Of a stretch of DNA of 64,000 bases, positions 34,318-42,041 are shown piece after piece (position 1 is the first letter of the stretch; each line of letters starts with the position of its first letter). The position numbers and the translations under genes are program-made. Source of the DNA: Domibacillus indicus (GTDB lineage Bacteria > Bacillota > Bacilli > Bacillales > Domibacillaceae); the NCBI RefSeq assembly GCF_023715895.1, contig NZ_JAMBOO010000018.1, positions 23,818 through 87,817 on the forward strand, written 5' to 3'. A model generated the notes under the pieces. It searched no databases. It was not told the DNA's origin and saw only the letters and a list, made by a program, of their open reading frames with translations.

Positions 34318-35859
34318 ATGACTGAACAGCATTCCATCCGGCAAAGCCGGTCGATTTATTATGCATCGGGCATTGTCTCGATATGCGGCATTATCTTTGA
34401 AGTACTGTTCGGCGCACTCGGTTCGTACATTTTAGGAGATGGAGTGAAGCAGTATACACTCACCATCTCCCTTTTTTTAACCGGAATGGGCATCGGCGCA
34501 TACATAAGCGAGAAAGTAACCCGCCGTTTAATTGCTTCGTTTATTTGGATTGAATACGGCATTGGTATCGTTGGCGGATTTTCAGCTCTTCTTCTATTTG
34601 GCGTAACGGCTTATTTGCCGGAGGGAACAGACGCTTTATTTTTATACAGTGTAACGCTGCTTGTTGGAACGTTAACGGGCGTGGAGCTGCCCATTTTAAT
34701 CCGGAAAGCAAATGAAATCGGTGTGTCACTTCAAAAAAGTGCAGCTAAAGTGCTGTTTTCCGATTACGCCGGAGGTTTAATTGGCGGTCTATTGTTTTTA
34801 TTTTTGCTTCGGCCATACTTTGGACTTGTGAAAACGTCTTTTCTTGTCGCTTTAATCAACATCGCTGTCGCACTGTGGATTGTTTTTCAATTTCGTTCTG
34901 AATTAAAGCGATTTAAGCTTCATGCGGCGTGCGGCATTGCGTTTTTAGGAATTTTAACAGCCGGGGCTCTTTTTGGTGAGGAAGCGGCATTTCACTTTGA
35001 GCAGAAATTATACAAAGATCCAGTCGTGTTTTCGGAACAAACAGCTTACCAAAAAATTGTTTTAACGAGGGAACAGGGAGATACCCGTTTATACTTGGAT
35101 GGACAGCTTCAATTCAGTTCGTCCGATGAGCACCGGTATCATGAAATTCTCGTCCATCCAACAATGGCAGCAGCTGCCCGCCACGACCGTGTTTTAGTGC
35201 TTGGCGGAGGTGATGGACTGGCAGTAAGAGAGCTGCTGAAATATCAAGATCTTGGCCGTGTTACACTTGTGGACCTTGATCCTGCCATGACAGAAACCGC
35301 ACGTACGAATCACTTGTTAACCGATTTAAATAAGCGATCACTTGATGATCCGCGTGTAGATATCGTCAATCAGGATGCTTTTCAGTTTTTAGAAAAAGCA
35401 GACGGGTTTTATGATGTCATCATTATCGATTTGCCGGATCCAAACAATGAATCACTGAACAAATTATATACCCAGGAGTTTTACTCTCTCGCCCGCAATC
35501 ACTTGCAGGCAGATGGTGCGATGATTGTCCAGGCAACAAGTCCCGTATTTGCACCACAAGTTTACTGGACCATTGACCGGACCATCCGGGCAGCCGGATT
35601 GAAAACGGAAAACCTGCACGCGGACATTCCAAGCTTTGGCGGGTGGGGATATGTGCTGGCATCAAGAGAGGGCATGGATGTAGAAGGGCTGTCCTTAATA
35701 AAAGATACGCGCTATTTAACAGCTGACCTGCTGCCGGCTTTAACGAAATTCGGGAAGGACGAAGATGCAGAAATGGAAGACGGGGCCCAAATTGAGCCGA
35801 ACACCCTTATTCGTCCAAATTTAATTGAAGTTTATGAAAAATCATGGCGCTATTATTAA
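34318..35859 (+). CDS. Membrane-anchored spermidine synthase-like aminopropyltransferase
   Basis: A 513-residue fusion. Residues 1-230 hold about seven hydrophobic helices (YYASGIVSICGIIFEVLFGA, YTLTISLFLTGMGIGAYIS); residues about 240-513 are a polyamine aminopropyltransferase domain: LYLDGQLQFSSSDEHRYHE, HPTMAAA, SAM-type loop VLVLGGGDGLAVREL, acidic VDLDP, and the catalytic region IIDLPDPNNESLNKLYTQEFY. Soluble SpeE has the same catalytic region with DSxDP; here it is DLPDP, so donor and acceptor may differ. ATG 34318 follows AAGGCGG. It ends the PspA/DUF350 operon; no SAM decarboxylase is encoded in the window. Confidence 0.85.
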   Translation: MTEQHSIRQSRSIYYASGIVSICGIIFEVLFGALGSYILGDGVKQYTLTISLFLTGMGIGAYISEKVTRRLIASFIWIEYGIGIVGGFSALLLFGVTAYLPEGTDALFLYSVTLLVGTLTGVELPILIRKANEIGVSLQKSAAKVLFSDYAGGLIGGLLFLFLLRPYFGLVKTSFLVALINIAVALWIVFQFRSELKRFKLHAACGIAFLGILTAGALFGEEAAFHFEQKLYKDPVVFSEQTAYQKIVLTREQGDTRLYLDGQLQFSSSDEHRYHEILVHPTMAAAARHDRVLVLGGGDGLAVRELLKYQDLGRVTLVDLDPAMTETARTNHLLTDLNKRSLDDPRVDIVNQDAFQFLEKADGFYDVIIIDLPDPNNESLNKLYTQEFYSLARNHLQADGAMIVQATSPVFAPQVYWTIDRTIRAAGLKTENLHADIPSFGGWGYVLASREGMDVEGLSLIKDTRYLTADLLPALTKFGKDEDAEMEDGAQIEPNTLIRPNLIEVYEKSWRYY

Positions 35860-35865
35860 TAAAGA

Positions 35866-35897
35866 AAAAGCCGGTTCCTATTTAGGAGCCGGCTTTC
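35866..35897 (+). terminator. Terminator hairpin of the PspA operon, duplicated downstream
   Basis: AAAGCCGGTTCCTA / TAGGAGCCGGCTTT hairpin immediately after the operon. The T tract is short. A near-identical copy of the 24-base core lies at 36290-36313. Confidence 0.7.
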
Positions 35898-35974
35898 AGT
35901 GTGTAGACAAATGATATGGATGATCATGCACATGAATGGGATGGATCGGCGGCGTCCAGGCAGCTCCGCTTTCC

Positions 35975-35986
35975 GGGGGGGGGGGG
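35975..35986 (+). repeat. Homopolymer run of 12 G
   Basis: G12 inside the composite element, within sequence otherwise resembling a GC-rich Bacillaceae intergenic repeat (CTCCGCTTTCC before, CTCCCATAGGAGTC after). Confidence 0.9.
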
Positions 35987-36126
35987 CTCCCATAGGAGTC
36001 GGCGCTGCCCTCCCGCTGCCAAGTGGCTTGCGACAAGATGGTATAGAGCTCATAAGGTCGTATTTTTCTGTTTCAGAAAGAGAACATTTCTATTCATTCC
36101 TTGCTTATTGCTCTTCAACACCACTT

Positions 36127-36244
36127 AGTGAAGCCTGCCGGACGAAGACTCCTGCGGGAAGTACAGTGAGTCGGGAGACCCCGCAGGCGCAGCCGAGGAG
36201 GCTCCCGCACTGCCCGTGGAACGCGAAGTCCGGCCGGCTTCACT
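36127..36244. repeat. Palindromic intergenic repeat, 118 bp
   Basis: Terminal inverted repeats of 17 bases with one mismatch: AGTGAAGCCTGCCGGAC at 36127-36143 and the complement of AGTGAAGCCGGCCGGAC at 36228-36244. Inside, CCTGCGGG and CCCCGCAGG form another hairpin, and GCCGAGGAGGCTCCCG follows. This resembles a GC-rich repeat type I know from many Bacillaceae genomes. It is nested inside the 444-bp element. Confidence 0.65.
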
Positions 36245-36355
36245 TATCGGCTCTTTTTTTAAAAGCGAAAGACTTTGTCTACACACTGAGCCGGTTCCTG
36301 TTTAGGAGCCGGCTTGATCTGCTCTTAACTGTATGTATACAAAAGGAAGACCGTT

Positions 36356-36538
36356 TTACTTTTCCGCTTTTAAAAGCAGTTCATTTAATTCTTTTAACTC
36401 TTTTTCCATTTCAACGAGTCTTTCTTCTGCTTTTGATACGCCGTGTCCGGTAGATTCTAGTTTTTCAATGTCGCCTTGTACACGCATATAGTCCATTTTT
36501 AATTCTTGAATCTTATATTCAATTTGTGACTTGTTCAT
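36356..36538 (-). CDS. SE1832-family small coiled-coil protein
   Basis: A 60-residue, highly charged helical protein: MNKSQIEYKIQELKMDYMRV then the conserved QGDIEKLESTGHGVSKAEER and a leucine/glutamate-rich end. The pattern matches the SE1832 family of small Bacilli proteins of unknown function. A heptad-like spacing suggests a coiled coil. GGCGG lies upstream of the ATG. It follows the 35-residue gene on the same strand. Confidence 0.78.
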   Translation of the reverse strand: MNKSQIEYKIQELKMDYMRVQGDIEKLESTGHGVSKAEERLVEMEKELKELNELLLKAEK

Positions 36539-36574
36539 GGATAAACCGCCTTTTTTCTTTTAGTTTACCAAATG

Positions 36575-36606
36575 AAAAAGCTGCCTGCATAGAGCAGGCA
36601 GCTTTT
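36575..36606 (-). terminator. Intrinsic terminator after the 35-aa gene
   Basis: Stem AAAAGCTGCCTGC / GCAGGCAGCTTTT with loop of five bases; on the minus strand followed by TTTTTC. Confidence 0.88.
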
Positions 36607-36611
36607 AATAT

Positions 36612-36719
36612 TTAGCGGGAAACCATAAATTCAACAGCGAGGTTTAAGAAAAACGCCGTATGGACCACCGCGAAAACGAGCCCGTGTTTATTTAACTGCC
36701 GCATAAGTACTTGATCCAT
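36612..36719 (-). CDS. Single-TM microprotein (35 aa)
   Basis: A short gene with a near-perfect ribosome binding site (GAGGTGATTGAT before the ATG). The product starts MDQVLMRQLNKHGLVFAVVH and continues into TAFFLNLAVEFMVSR, giving one hydrophobic segment of about 20 residues. It is closed by a strong terminator five bases after the stop. It lies between cls and the SE1832 gene and has no recognised family. Confidence 0.65.
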   Translation of the reverse strand: MDQVLMRQLNKHGLVFAVVHTAFFLNLAVEFMVSR

Positions 36720-36799
36720 ATCAATCACCTCGTAATTAGTTTGTAAATATAATATATCATATGTTCACAGAACGTTCAAAACTTATTTACGAAATTTCA

Positions 36800-36832
36800 A
36801 CAAAAAGAAAAAGAAGCGAATTTCGCTTCTTT
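36800..36832 (-). terminator. Intrinsic terminator of cls
   Basis: AAAGAAGCGAA / TTCGCTTCTTT hairpin, followed on the minus strand by TTCTTTTTG. The first base-pairs overlap the cls stop codon. Confidence 0.75.
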
Positions 36833-38303
36833 AAAGGATCGGCGATAGGAGCCGAGAAATAGATTCCTTGAATTTAATAGCAGGAGAGCGCTGCTGATAT
36901 AGCTCAGGTGTTAATTCAAAACAGACCGTCATGTCATGACGGAAAATTTTTGCCAGCTGGCGGCCTGTTTCATAATCATACATAAAGGCGTTCACTTCAA
37001 AGTTTAAACGGAAGCTGCGGACGTCAATATTTGCAGTGCCGACCGAGCTTAGCTTTTCATCTACGACAATGGTTTTAGCATGAATAAAGCCGTCATCGTA
37101 AATATAAATTTTTGCTCCCGCTTTTAACAGTTCTCCGGCATAAGAATAGGTAGCCCAGTAGACAAAAGGGTGGTCCGGTTTATTGGGCACCATAATTTTT
37201 ACATCGATTCCAGACAAAGCGGCAATACGAAGTGCGTCTAAAATGCTCGCATCTGGAATAAAATAAGGAGTCTGGATATAAATAGACTTTTTTGCTGTTG
37301 AGATAAGCTGAAGGTAGCCGCTTTTAATTTGATCCCATTCTGAATCCGGCCCGCTAGTCACAATTTGCATGGCGGTATCACCGGTTGTGGCCGGCACGGG
37401 GAACAGTCGTTCATCGTACATAAAATCATGCCGTTTAGATGCTTGGTTCCAGTCTAGAATAAACCGAGTCTGCAGTGCATGAACGGCGCTGCCTTCAACA
37501 CGCAGGTGAGTATCTCTCCAATAGCCGAAGGACGGGTCCTTTCCTAAGTATTCATCACCAACGTTAAAGCCGCCTACATAGCCGATCTGTCCATCAATGA
37601 CAACAATTTTTCTATGATTTCGGTAATTCAGCCGTAGATTAATTAAGGGAATGCGGGAAGGGAAAAAGGTCTCTACCACACCGCCGGCTTCAATAAGCTT
37701 CCGAAAATGTTTGCGCCGAAGCGTTCTTGAACCCATATCATCATACAACACGCGTACCTCCACACCTGTCAGTGCTTTTTCCGTTAAAAGAGTAATAATC
37801 TCTTTGCCAAGCCGGTCATTTCGGAAAATATAGTACTGAACATGAATATGGTTTTTGGCTCTGCGCATATCGTTCATCAGAGAATCAAATTTTTCAGCGC
37901 CATCTGTATAGATATAAACTTGATTATCTTCCGATAAAACTGCGTCATTATAGCTTAGCAGCATAGAAATAAGTTTCGTATTTTCTTTTGTATGAGGGTT
38001 GGCAAACGGATAAATGCCGCGTTTTATAGCTCTTTTTTGATGGCTGATTTGTTCTTCAAGTCCTATTTTTTTCTTGTCTTCCCAGTCAAATAACCGCTTT
38101 CTGCTTAAATTCTGCCCGAATATAAGATAAAGAACAAAACCAAGAAGCGGAAGGAAAAACAAGACCATCAGCCACGCCCATGTTGCGCCTGCATCGCGCC
38201 GCTCCATAAAAATAATGGCTGAAGCGAGCACTATGTTCAATGTGAAAAGCACGTAAGCAGCCCACGGGAAAAAATACAATTCAATGATCACGTTCATCAC
38301 CAT
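36831..38303 (-). CDS. cls: Cardiolipin synthase, phospholipase D type
   Basis: Membrane enzyme of 490 residues that joins two phosphatidylglycerols to cardiolipin. Two N-terminal helices (about 8-30 and 38-58) precede two PLD domains with HxKxxxxD motifs: HRKIVVIDG near residue 230 and HAKTIVVDE near residue 410, each followed by the GG/GT and N residues expected (YVGGFNVGDEY, SVGTANIDVRSF). The C-terminus AIKFKESISRLLSPIL is the typical family ending. The ATG at 38303 has only a modest ribosome binding site; ATG 38297 is an alternative. Confidence 0.93.
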   Translation of the reverse strand: MVMNVIIELYFFPWAAYVLFTLNIVLASAIIFMERRDAGATWAWLMVLFFLPLLGFVLYLIFGQNLSRKRLFDWEDKKKIGLEEQISHQKRAIKRGIYPFANPHTKENTKLISMLLSYNDAVLSEDNQVYIYTDGAEKFDSLMNDMRRAKNHIHVQYYIFRNDRLGKEIITLLTEKALTGVEVRVLYDDMGSRTLRRKHFRKLIEAGGVVETFFPSRIPLINLRLNYRNHRKIVVIDGQIGYVGGFNVGDEYLGKDPSFGYWRDTHLRVEGSAVHALQTRFILDWNQASKRHDFMYDERLFPVPATTGDTAMQIVTSGPDSEWDQIKSGYLQLISTAKKSIYIQTPYFIPDASILDALRIAALSGIDVKIMVPNKPDHPFVYWATYSYAGELLKAGAKIYIYDDGFIHAKTIVVDEKLSSVGTANIDVRSFRLNFEVNAFMYDYETGRQLAKIFRHDMTVCFELTPELYQQRSPAIKFKESISRLLSPIL

Positions 38304-38463
38304 TCCGTTCCATTTAAATAGTCACTCTCACTATACACGAAAAAGTCATAAATATCCGGATTGAAAAAGGAAAAAAGGGGAACATAAAGAAGGATTATAA
38401 AAAAATGAAACGCTTTTGTATAAAGAACGTATAAACCATTAAACGTGAAAAGGATGGATGACC

Positions 38464-38595
38464 ATGAAGAGTGCGGATCGGACGAGAAAAATTGTCGATA
38501 ATCTTACCAGGCTGGGTGTAAAAGCAACCGTAACCAAATCAAGAACAGCGCTATGGACCGCTTTGCAATGCAGGGAAGCACAGAGCCAGTTGAAG
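38464..38595 (+). CDS. Possible 43-aa small protein, uncertain
   Basis: Short frame starting ATG 38464, nine bases after AAAAGGA, with product MKSADRTRKIVDNLTRLGVK followed by ATVTKSRTALWTALQCREAH and RAS. Basic, no membrane segment. It lies 36 bases before the lipid kinase gene and could be a leader or a decayed gene. The only support is the ribosome binding site and position. Confidence 0.3.
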
Positions 38596-38631
38596 GCGGT
38601 TACCTCCTGCCACTCTGGATAAGAAGGGAGC

Positions 38632-39525
38632 GTGGCAACGGTGCGTTTTACAAAAGGGCTTTTTATACACAACGAGCATGCCGGAAGTCAAAGAGAACCG
38701 GTTATTGAACAAGTAATATCCGTTTTGAAGGAAGCGGTCGGGCACGTTGAGCGGAAAGTGATTACCGAACCCGGAGAAGGAGAAAAACTGTGCTATGAGA
38801 CCGTTCAGGATTATGACATTGTCATCATTTATGGTGGTGACGGAACGGTTCATGAATGCATTAATGGAATCGCCCGATTGGAAAAAAGGCCTATTGTCGC
38901 TGTACTGCCAGGTGGAACCTGTAATGATTTCAGCCGTGCAATTGGAGTTCCGGAAGACTTGGACGCGGCCTGCCGACTCTTAAAAACAGGTGTTGTCCGT
39001 AAAGTGGACGTCTGTGCCATGAATGATCGTTTTTTTGCAAACTTCTGGGGGATTGGCATGATTACCGATACTTCCGAAAATATCGATGAAAACAAAAAAT
39101 CGATGATCGGCAAAATGAGTTACTATTTAAGTGCCCTTGAAACGGTCCGTCATCCATCTTTTTTTCATTATATGATTGAAGCGGACGGAAGGAAACATGA
39201 AGGGGAAGCGGCAATGGTTGTTGCGTTGAATGGAAATTATATCGGGACAGTTGACCTTCCTTTTCAAGCGAATCATGAAGACGGTTACTTAGAACTTATC
39301 ATTGTAAAAGACTCGGGCTTTCCGCTTATAAAAGAAGTACTTCAAACAAAGAAAATTAAGGCAACAGGAGAACATGCCGCGAATCTTGAACACTACCATG
39401 TTCAATCATTCACAATTCAAACCGATCATCCGATGCTTATCGACATGGATGGAGAAGTGTATGCTGTGACGCCGGCTGTCTGCAGCGTTAAAAAAGGGCA
39501 TATTGACTGTCTTTGTTCCGCATAA
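38632..39525 (+). CDS. Diacylglycerol-kinase-family lipid kinase (YtlR-like)
   Basis: Lipid kinase of 297 residues. IHNEHAGSQ replaces the usual NPxSG loop, IIYGGDGTVHECINGI carries the GGDGT motif and LPGGTCNDFSRAIG the GTxNDFAR-like loop. The C-terminal domain ends DMDGEVYAVTPAV. The start is GTG at 38632 following AAGGGAG. It is paralogous to the kinase at 31062 and heads an envelope-related gene cluster. Confidence 0.82.
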   Translation: MATVRFTKGLFIHNEHAGSQREPVIEQVISVLKEAVGHVERKVITEPGEGEKLCYETVQDYDIVIIYGGDGTVHECINGIARLEKRPIVAVLPGGTCNDFSRAIGVPEDLDAACRLLKTGVVRKVDVCAMNDRFFANFWGIGMITDTSENIDENKKSMIGKMSYYLSALETVRHPSFFHYMIEADGRKHEGEAAMVVALNGNYIGTVDLPFQANHEDGYLELIIVKDSGFPLIKEVLQTKKIKATGEHAANLEHYHVQSFTIQTDHPMLIDMDGEVYAVTPAVCSVKKGHIDCLCSA

Positions 39526-39582
39526 AAGCGCCCCGCCGAAGAAAGGCAGGACGCTTATTAAAAAAGATCCGAACATTCTATT

Positions 39583-40197
39583 TTAAGCAGAGCGGCTGCG
39601 GAACTTGCGGACAAACCAAATAACTGCTGCGATAAAAATAATGGCCAATATCGCATAAACGATATTTGAGTACACATCCATATAGTCAACGATCGTATGC
39701 CATGAATCGGAGAAAGCGGCACCCAAGTTTACAAGAACAGTATTCCATATTAACGTTCCAGCAGTCGTAAACAAAACAAATAAAAGAAAATTCATATTGG
39801 ACATGCCGGCAGGGATAGAAATTAAGCTTCGGATAAGAGGAACCATGCGGCAGAGAAAAACCGTCCAAACTCCATATTTATCAAACCAGGCATCCGCCCG
39901 GTGAATATCCTCGTTTTTCACACGAAGAAACTTGCCGTAACGGGCCACGACTTTCTCCATTGTTTGCACATCCAATATCAACCCGACACCGTATAGAATA
40001 ATAGCACCTACAACCGATCCGGCTGTTGAAACGAGTATAACTCCCGTAACAGTCAAATCTGTCTGGCCGGTCATTACACCGCCAAAGGTAAGAATAACTT
40101 CAGACGGAATCGGAGGGAATATATTTTCAAGTGCAATCAAGAAAAAAATGCCCCAGAGTCCATACTGCTCCATCATCGAAATAATCCAGTTTTCCAT
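39583..40197 (-). CDS. DedA-family membrane protein
   Basis: A 204-residue DedA/VTT-domain protein with about five membrane segments. The motif FPPIPSEVILTFGG near residue 28, GSVVGAIILYGVG and the FLCRMVPLIRSLISIPAGMS segment (shown to show F/GRxxPxxR) are diagnostic. DedA proteins are thought to move or flip lipid carriers such as undecaprenyl phosphate or phospholipid; which applies here is not known. Start ATG 40197 with AAGGG upstream; an ATG 15 bases earlier lacks this. Confidence 0.88.
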   Translation of the reverse strand: MENWIISMMEQYGLWGIFFLIALENIFPPIPSEVILTFGGVMTGQTDLTVTGVILVSTAGSVVGAIILYGVGLILDVQTMEKVVARYGKFLRVKNEDIHRADAWFDKYGVWTVFLCRMVPLIRSLISIPAGMSNMNFLLFVLFTTAGTLIWNTVLVNLGAAFSDSWHTIVDYMDVYSNIVYAILAIIFIAAVIWFVRKFRSRSA

Positions 40198-40289
40198 AAT
40201 AACCCTTTCCATGAAGAAATTTTTTCGTCTCGGTTGACATTATAGCATGCACCTTTATGCATTCACCAATAAAAACAGGACGCCTGCTT

Positions 40290-41408
40290 TTACAGCGGTA
40301 CAGAAGAAGAATTTTTCCCGAAAATAGACAGCAATGTTGTGGTTAAATTCTGCTCTTTTTCAAGACTGTATTGATGAAGTCTTTTTTTCCATTTGCCTCG
40401 TTCAATATCGCTGTCGATAATGGCAGTAATCTGCTGTTCAATGGGAAGGTCATCTGTCAGTTCATAAATAAGTTCGCGCTTTTTTAAATAGTCGGCATTA
40501 AACTCTTCCTGGCCGGGCAGGGCGCCTGAAATAAAAACAGGCAACTCTTTTTCAAGCACTTCACTGACAGTAATGCCGCCCGGTTTTGTAATAATGGCAG
40601 ATGCTTCTTCATAAAACCGATTCATTTCTTCACGGCTGCTCATATAAGGCAGAGCTTTAATACGTGGATTTTTCAGCAGCTCAATTTGTGTGCGCAGCTT
40701 TTCGTTATGGCCGCACAGCACTTTATACGTGTAAGAAAGCGTTCGTTCGTTTAAATGCTGCAGCAATTTTTCAAGCTGTCCCAAACCGCTGTTACCGCCT
40801 GCAACAAGAATAGACCGGTGTTTAGTTCGGGCGTGTCCTGTTGCAAAAGAAGGATGAATCGGAATACCCGTTACGTAAATGCGGCTTGCAGAAACGCCGA
40901 GCCGGATAAGCCATTTTTTTGCTTCGAGGTGAGGCACAAAATGATAATCAATGCCGCGTTTTCCCCATACATCGCTAACAAAGAAGTCTGTATATACGTT
41001 GATCACCGGAACCGTAATTTTCTGTTGGCGTTTCAAGTGGTTAAGCAGCTTTGATGGGTAGCTGTGTGTACAGATAATATAGTCGGGACGCTCTTTTTCT
41101 ATGAGCCGGGCAAGACGGAACTCGAAATATTTATCCCACACATGGAGGGGCATTTGATTGCTTCTTCTGCCATCAGGTGTGTAAATAAAAGATTTGTAAA
41201 ACTTGCTGTAGGATTCGGGTTTTTTGCTGATCCACTGCATGTACATTTTAGAGACAACAGATTCCAGTGATTCGTGGCAATAACTGAGAATATCTACAGT
41301 TTGAATGTTCGCATCCGGACAAACCATACTAATATGTTCAATAACCGCTTCCGCTGCTTTATGATGGCCCGATGACAGACGAAATAAAGGAAGCACAATA
41401 ATTTTCAT
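40290..41408 (-). CDS. UgtP/MGDG-synthase-like glycosyltransferase (GT28 type)
   Basis: GT-B glycosyltransferase of 372 residues. The N-terminal MGDG synthase domain has LSSGHHKAAEAVIEH, ICTHSYPSKLLNHL and VNVYTDFFVSDVWGKRG; the C-terminal donor domain has the nucleotide-sugar loop ITKPGGITVSEVLEKELP. Relatives are UgtP (diglucosyldiacylglycerol synthesis) and YkoN. It probably glycosylates diacylglycerol at the cytoplasmic face of the membrane. It lies 15 bases downstream of a DedA gene on the same strand. Confidence 0.82.
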   Translation of the reverse strand: MKIIVLPLFRLSSGHHKAAEAVIEHISMVCPDANIQTVDILSYCHESLESVVSKMYMQWISKKPESYSKFYKSFIYTPDGRRSNQMPLHVWDKYFEFRLARLIEKERPDYIICTHSYPSKLLNHLKRQQKITVPVINVYTDFFVSDVWGKRGIDYHFVPHLEAKKWLIRLGVSASRIYVTGIPIHPSFATGHARTKHRSILVAGGNSGLGQLEKLLQHLNERTLSYTYKVLCGHNEKLRTQIELLKNPRIKALPYMSSREEMNRFYEEASAIITKPGGITVSEVLEKELPVFISGALPGQEEFNADYLKKRELIYELTDDLPIEQQITAIIDSDIERGKWKKRLHQYSLEKEQNLTTTLLSIFGKNSSSVPL

Positions 41409-41423
41409 CTTAACTTGACTCCT

Positions 41424-42008
41424 TTAACGGCGGGAATGTGACGATTTTTTCCATTTTATAATAAAGTGAATAACAAACAAAACAAAAAAGACAGCCCCGG
41501 CAATGGCCAGATATTCTGGTTTAATTTGAATATAAGAACTAATTAAGAAACCAGCTGACATATACATAAGTACCCATACAGAACCGCCTAAAACAGAGAG
41601 CGCAAGAAAACCAGAAATGGAAAACTTAGCGATTCCGGCGAAATATGGATTAAACTGCCGAACACCTGGGATAAAAAAGCCAGCTAAAAGCGAGCGTGAT
41701 AAATCCCAATGCATAATAGTTTTTCGAAGCCTTTTTTTCGTAACACCCAGGTATTTCCCGTAACGGTCCAAAAGCGGCTGGCCGACAATCCGCCCCAGCG
41801 AATAGCTGACAGCCATTCCGACCAATGTGCCCGCGAGAAGGGACGCAAAAGCTTTAGAAAAAGAAAGCGAGCCGTTCTTAGCAAGCATTCCTACATAGAC
41901 GTATAAACTTTCTTCCGGCACCGGGATGCCGACAATGCCAAAAATACCAGCTAAAAATAAAATAGCGTATCCATATTTCGATAAATAGGCAATGACTAAT
42001 GATTCCAT
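41424..42008 (-). CDS. DedA-family membrane protein
   Basis: Second DedA protein of the cluster, 194 residues, about five hydrophobic segments. Features are FGIVGIPVPEESLYVYVGML, GTLVGMAVSYSLGRIVG and the FIPGVRQFNPYFAG segment with the family arginine. GAGGGATTAA precedes the ATG. It is followed after 15 bases by the glycosyltransferase gene and preceded by a deacetylase gene, forming a three-gene unit. Confidence 0.87.
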   Translation of the reverse strand: MESLVIAYLSKYGYAILFLAGIFGIVGIPVPEESLYVYVGMLAKNGSLSFSKAFASLLAGTLVGMAVSYSLGRIVGQPLLDRYGKYLGVTKKRLRKTIMHWDLSRSLLAGFFIPGVRQFNPYFAGIAKFSISGFLALSVLGGSVWVLMYMSAGFLISSYIQIKPEYLAIAGAVFFVLFVIHFIIKWKKSSHSRR

Positions 42009-42041
42009 TTAATCCCTCACTTTAACACGAAGCAGCTTACT

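Larger units (their letters stand above)
35870..36313. mobile_element. MITE-like composite repeat element, 444 bp
   Basis: Both ends are the same 24-base hairpin core (one A/G difference) at 35870-35893 and 36290-36313. Just inside are perfect 15-base inverted repeats: CAGTGTGTAGACAAA at 35897-35911 and its complement at 36274-36288. The interior has no credible gene and contains a 118-bp palindromic repeat and a run of 12 G. The ends suggest a small non-autonomous element inserted at the terminator of the preceding operon, duplicating it. No transposase is present. Confidence 0.6.

Noticed and set aside
35899..36453. A 184-codon plus-strand open frame over the composite repeat
   Set aside because: It has no ribosome binding site, crosses the inverted repeats, G12 run and the antisense of a real small gene, and has repeat-like GC-rich composition.
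38439..38672. Minus-strand 77-codon open frame before the second lipid kinase
   Set aside because: No ribosome binding site; it overlaps the kinase start and the better-supported short plus-strand frame.
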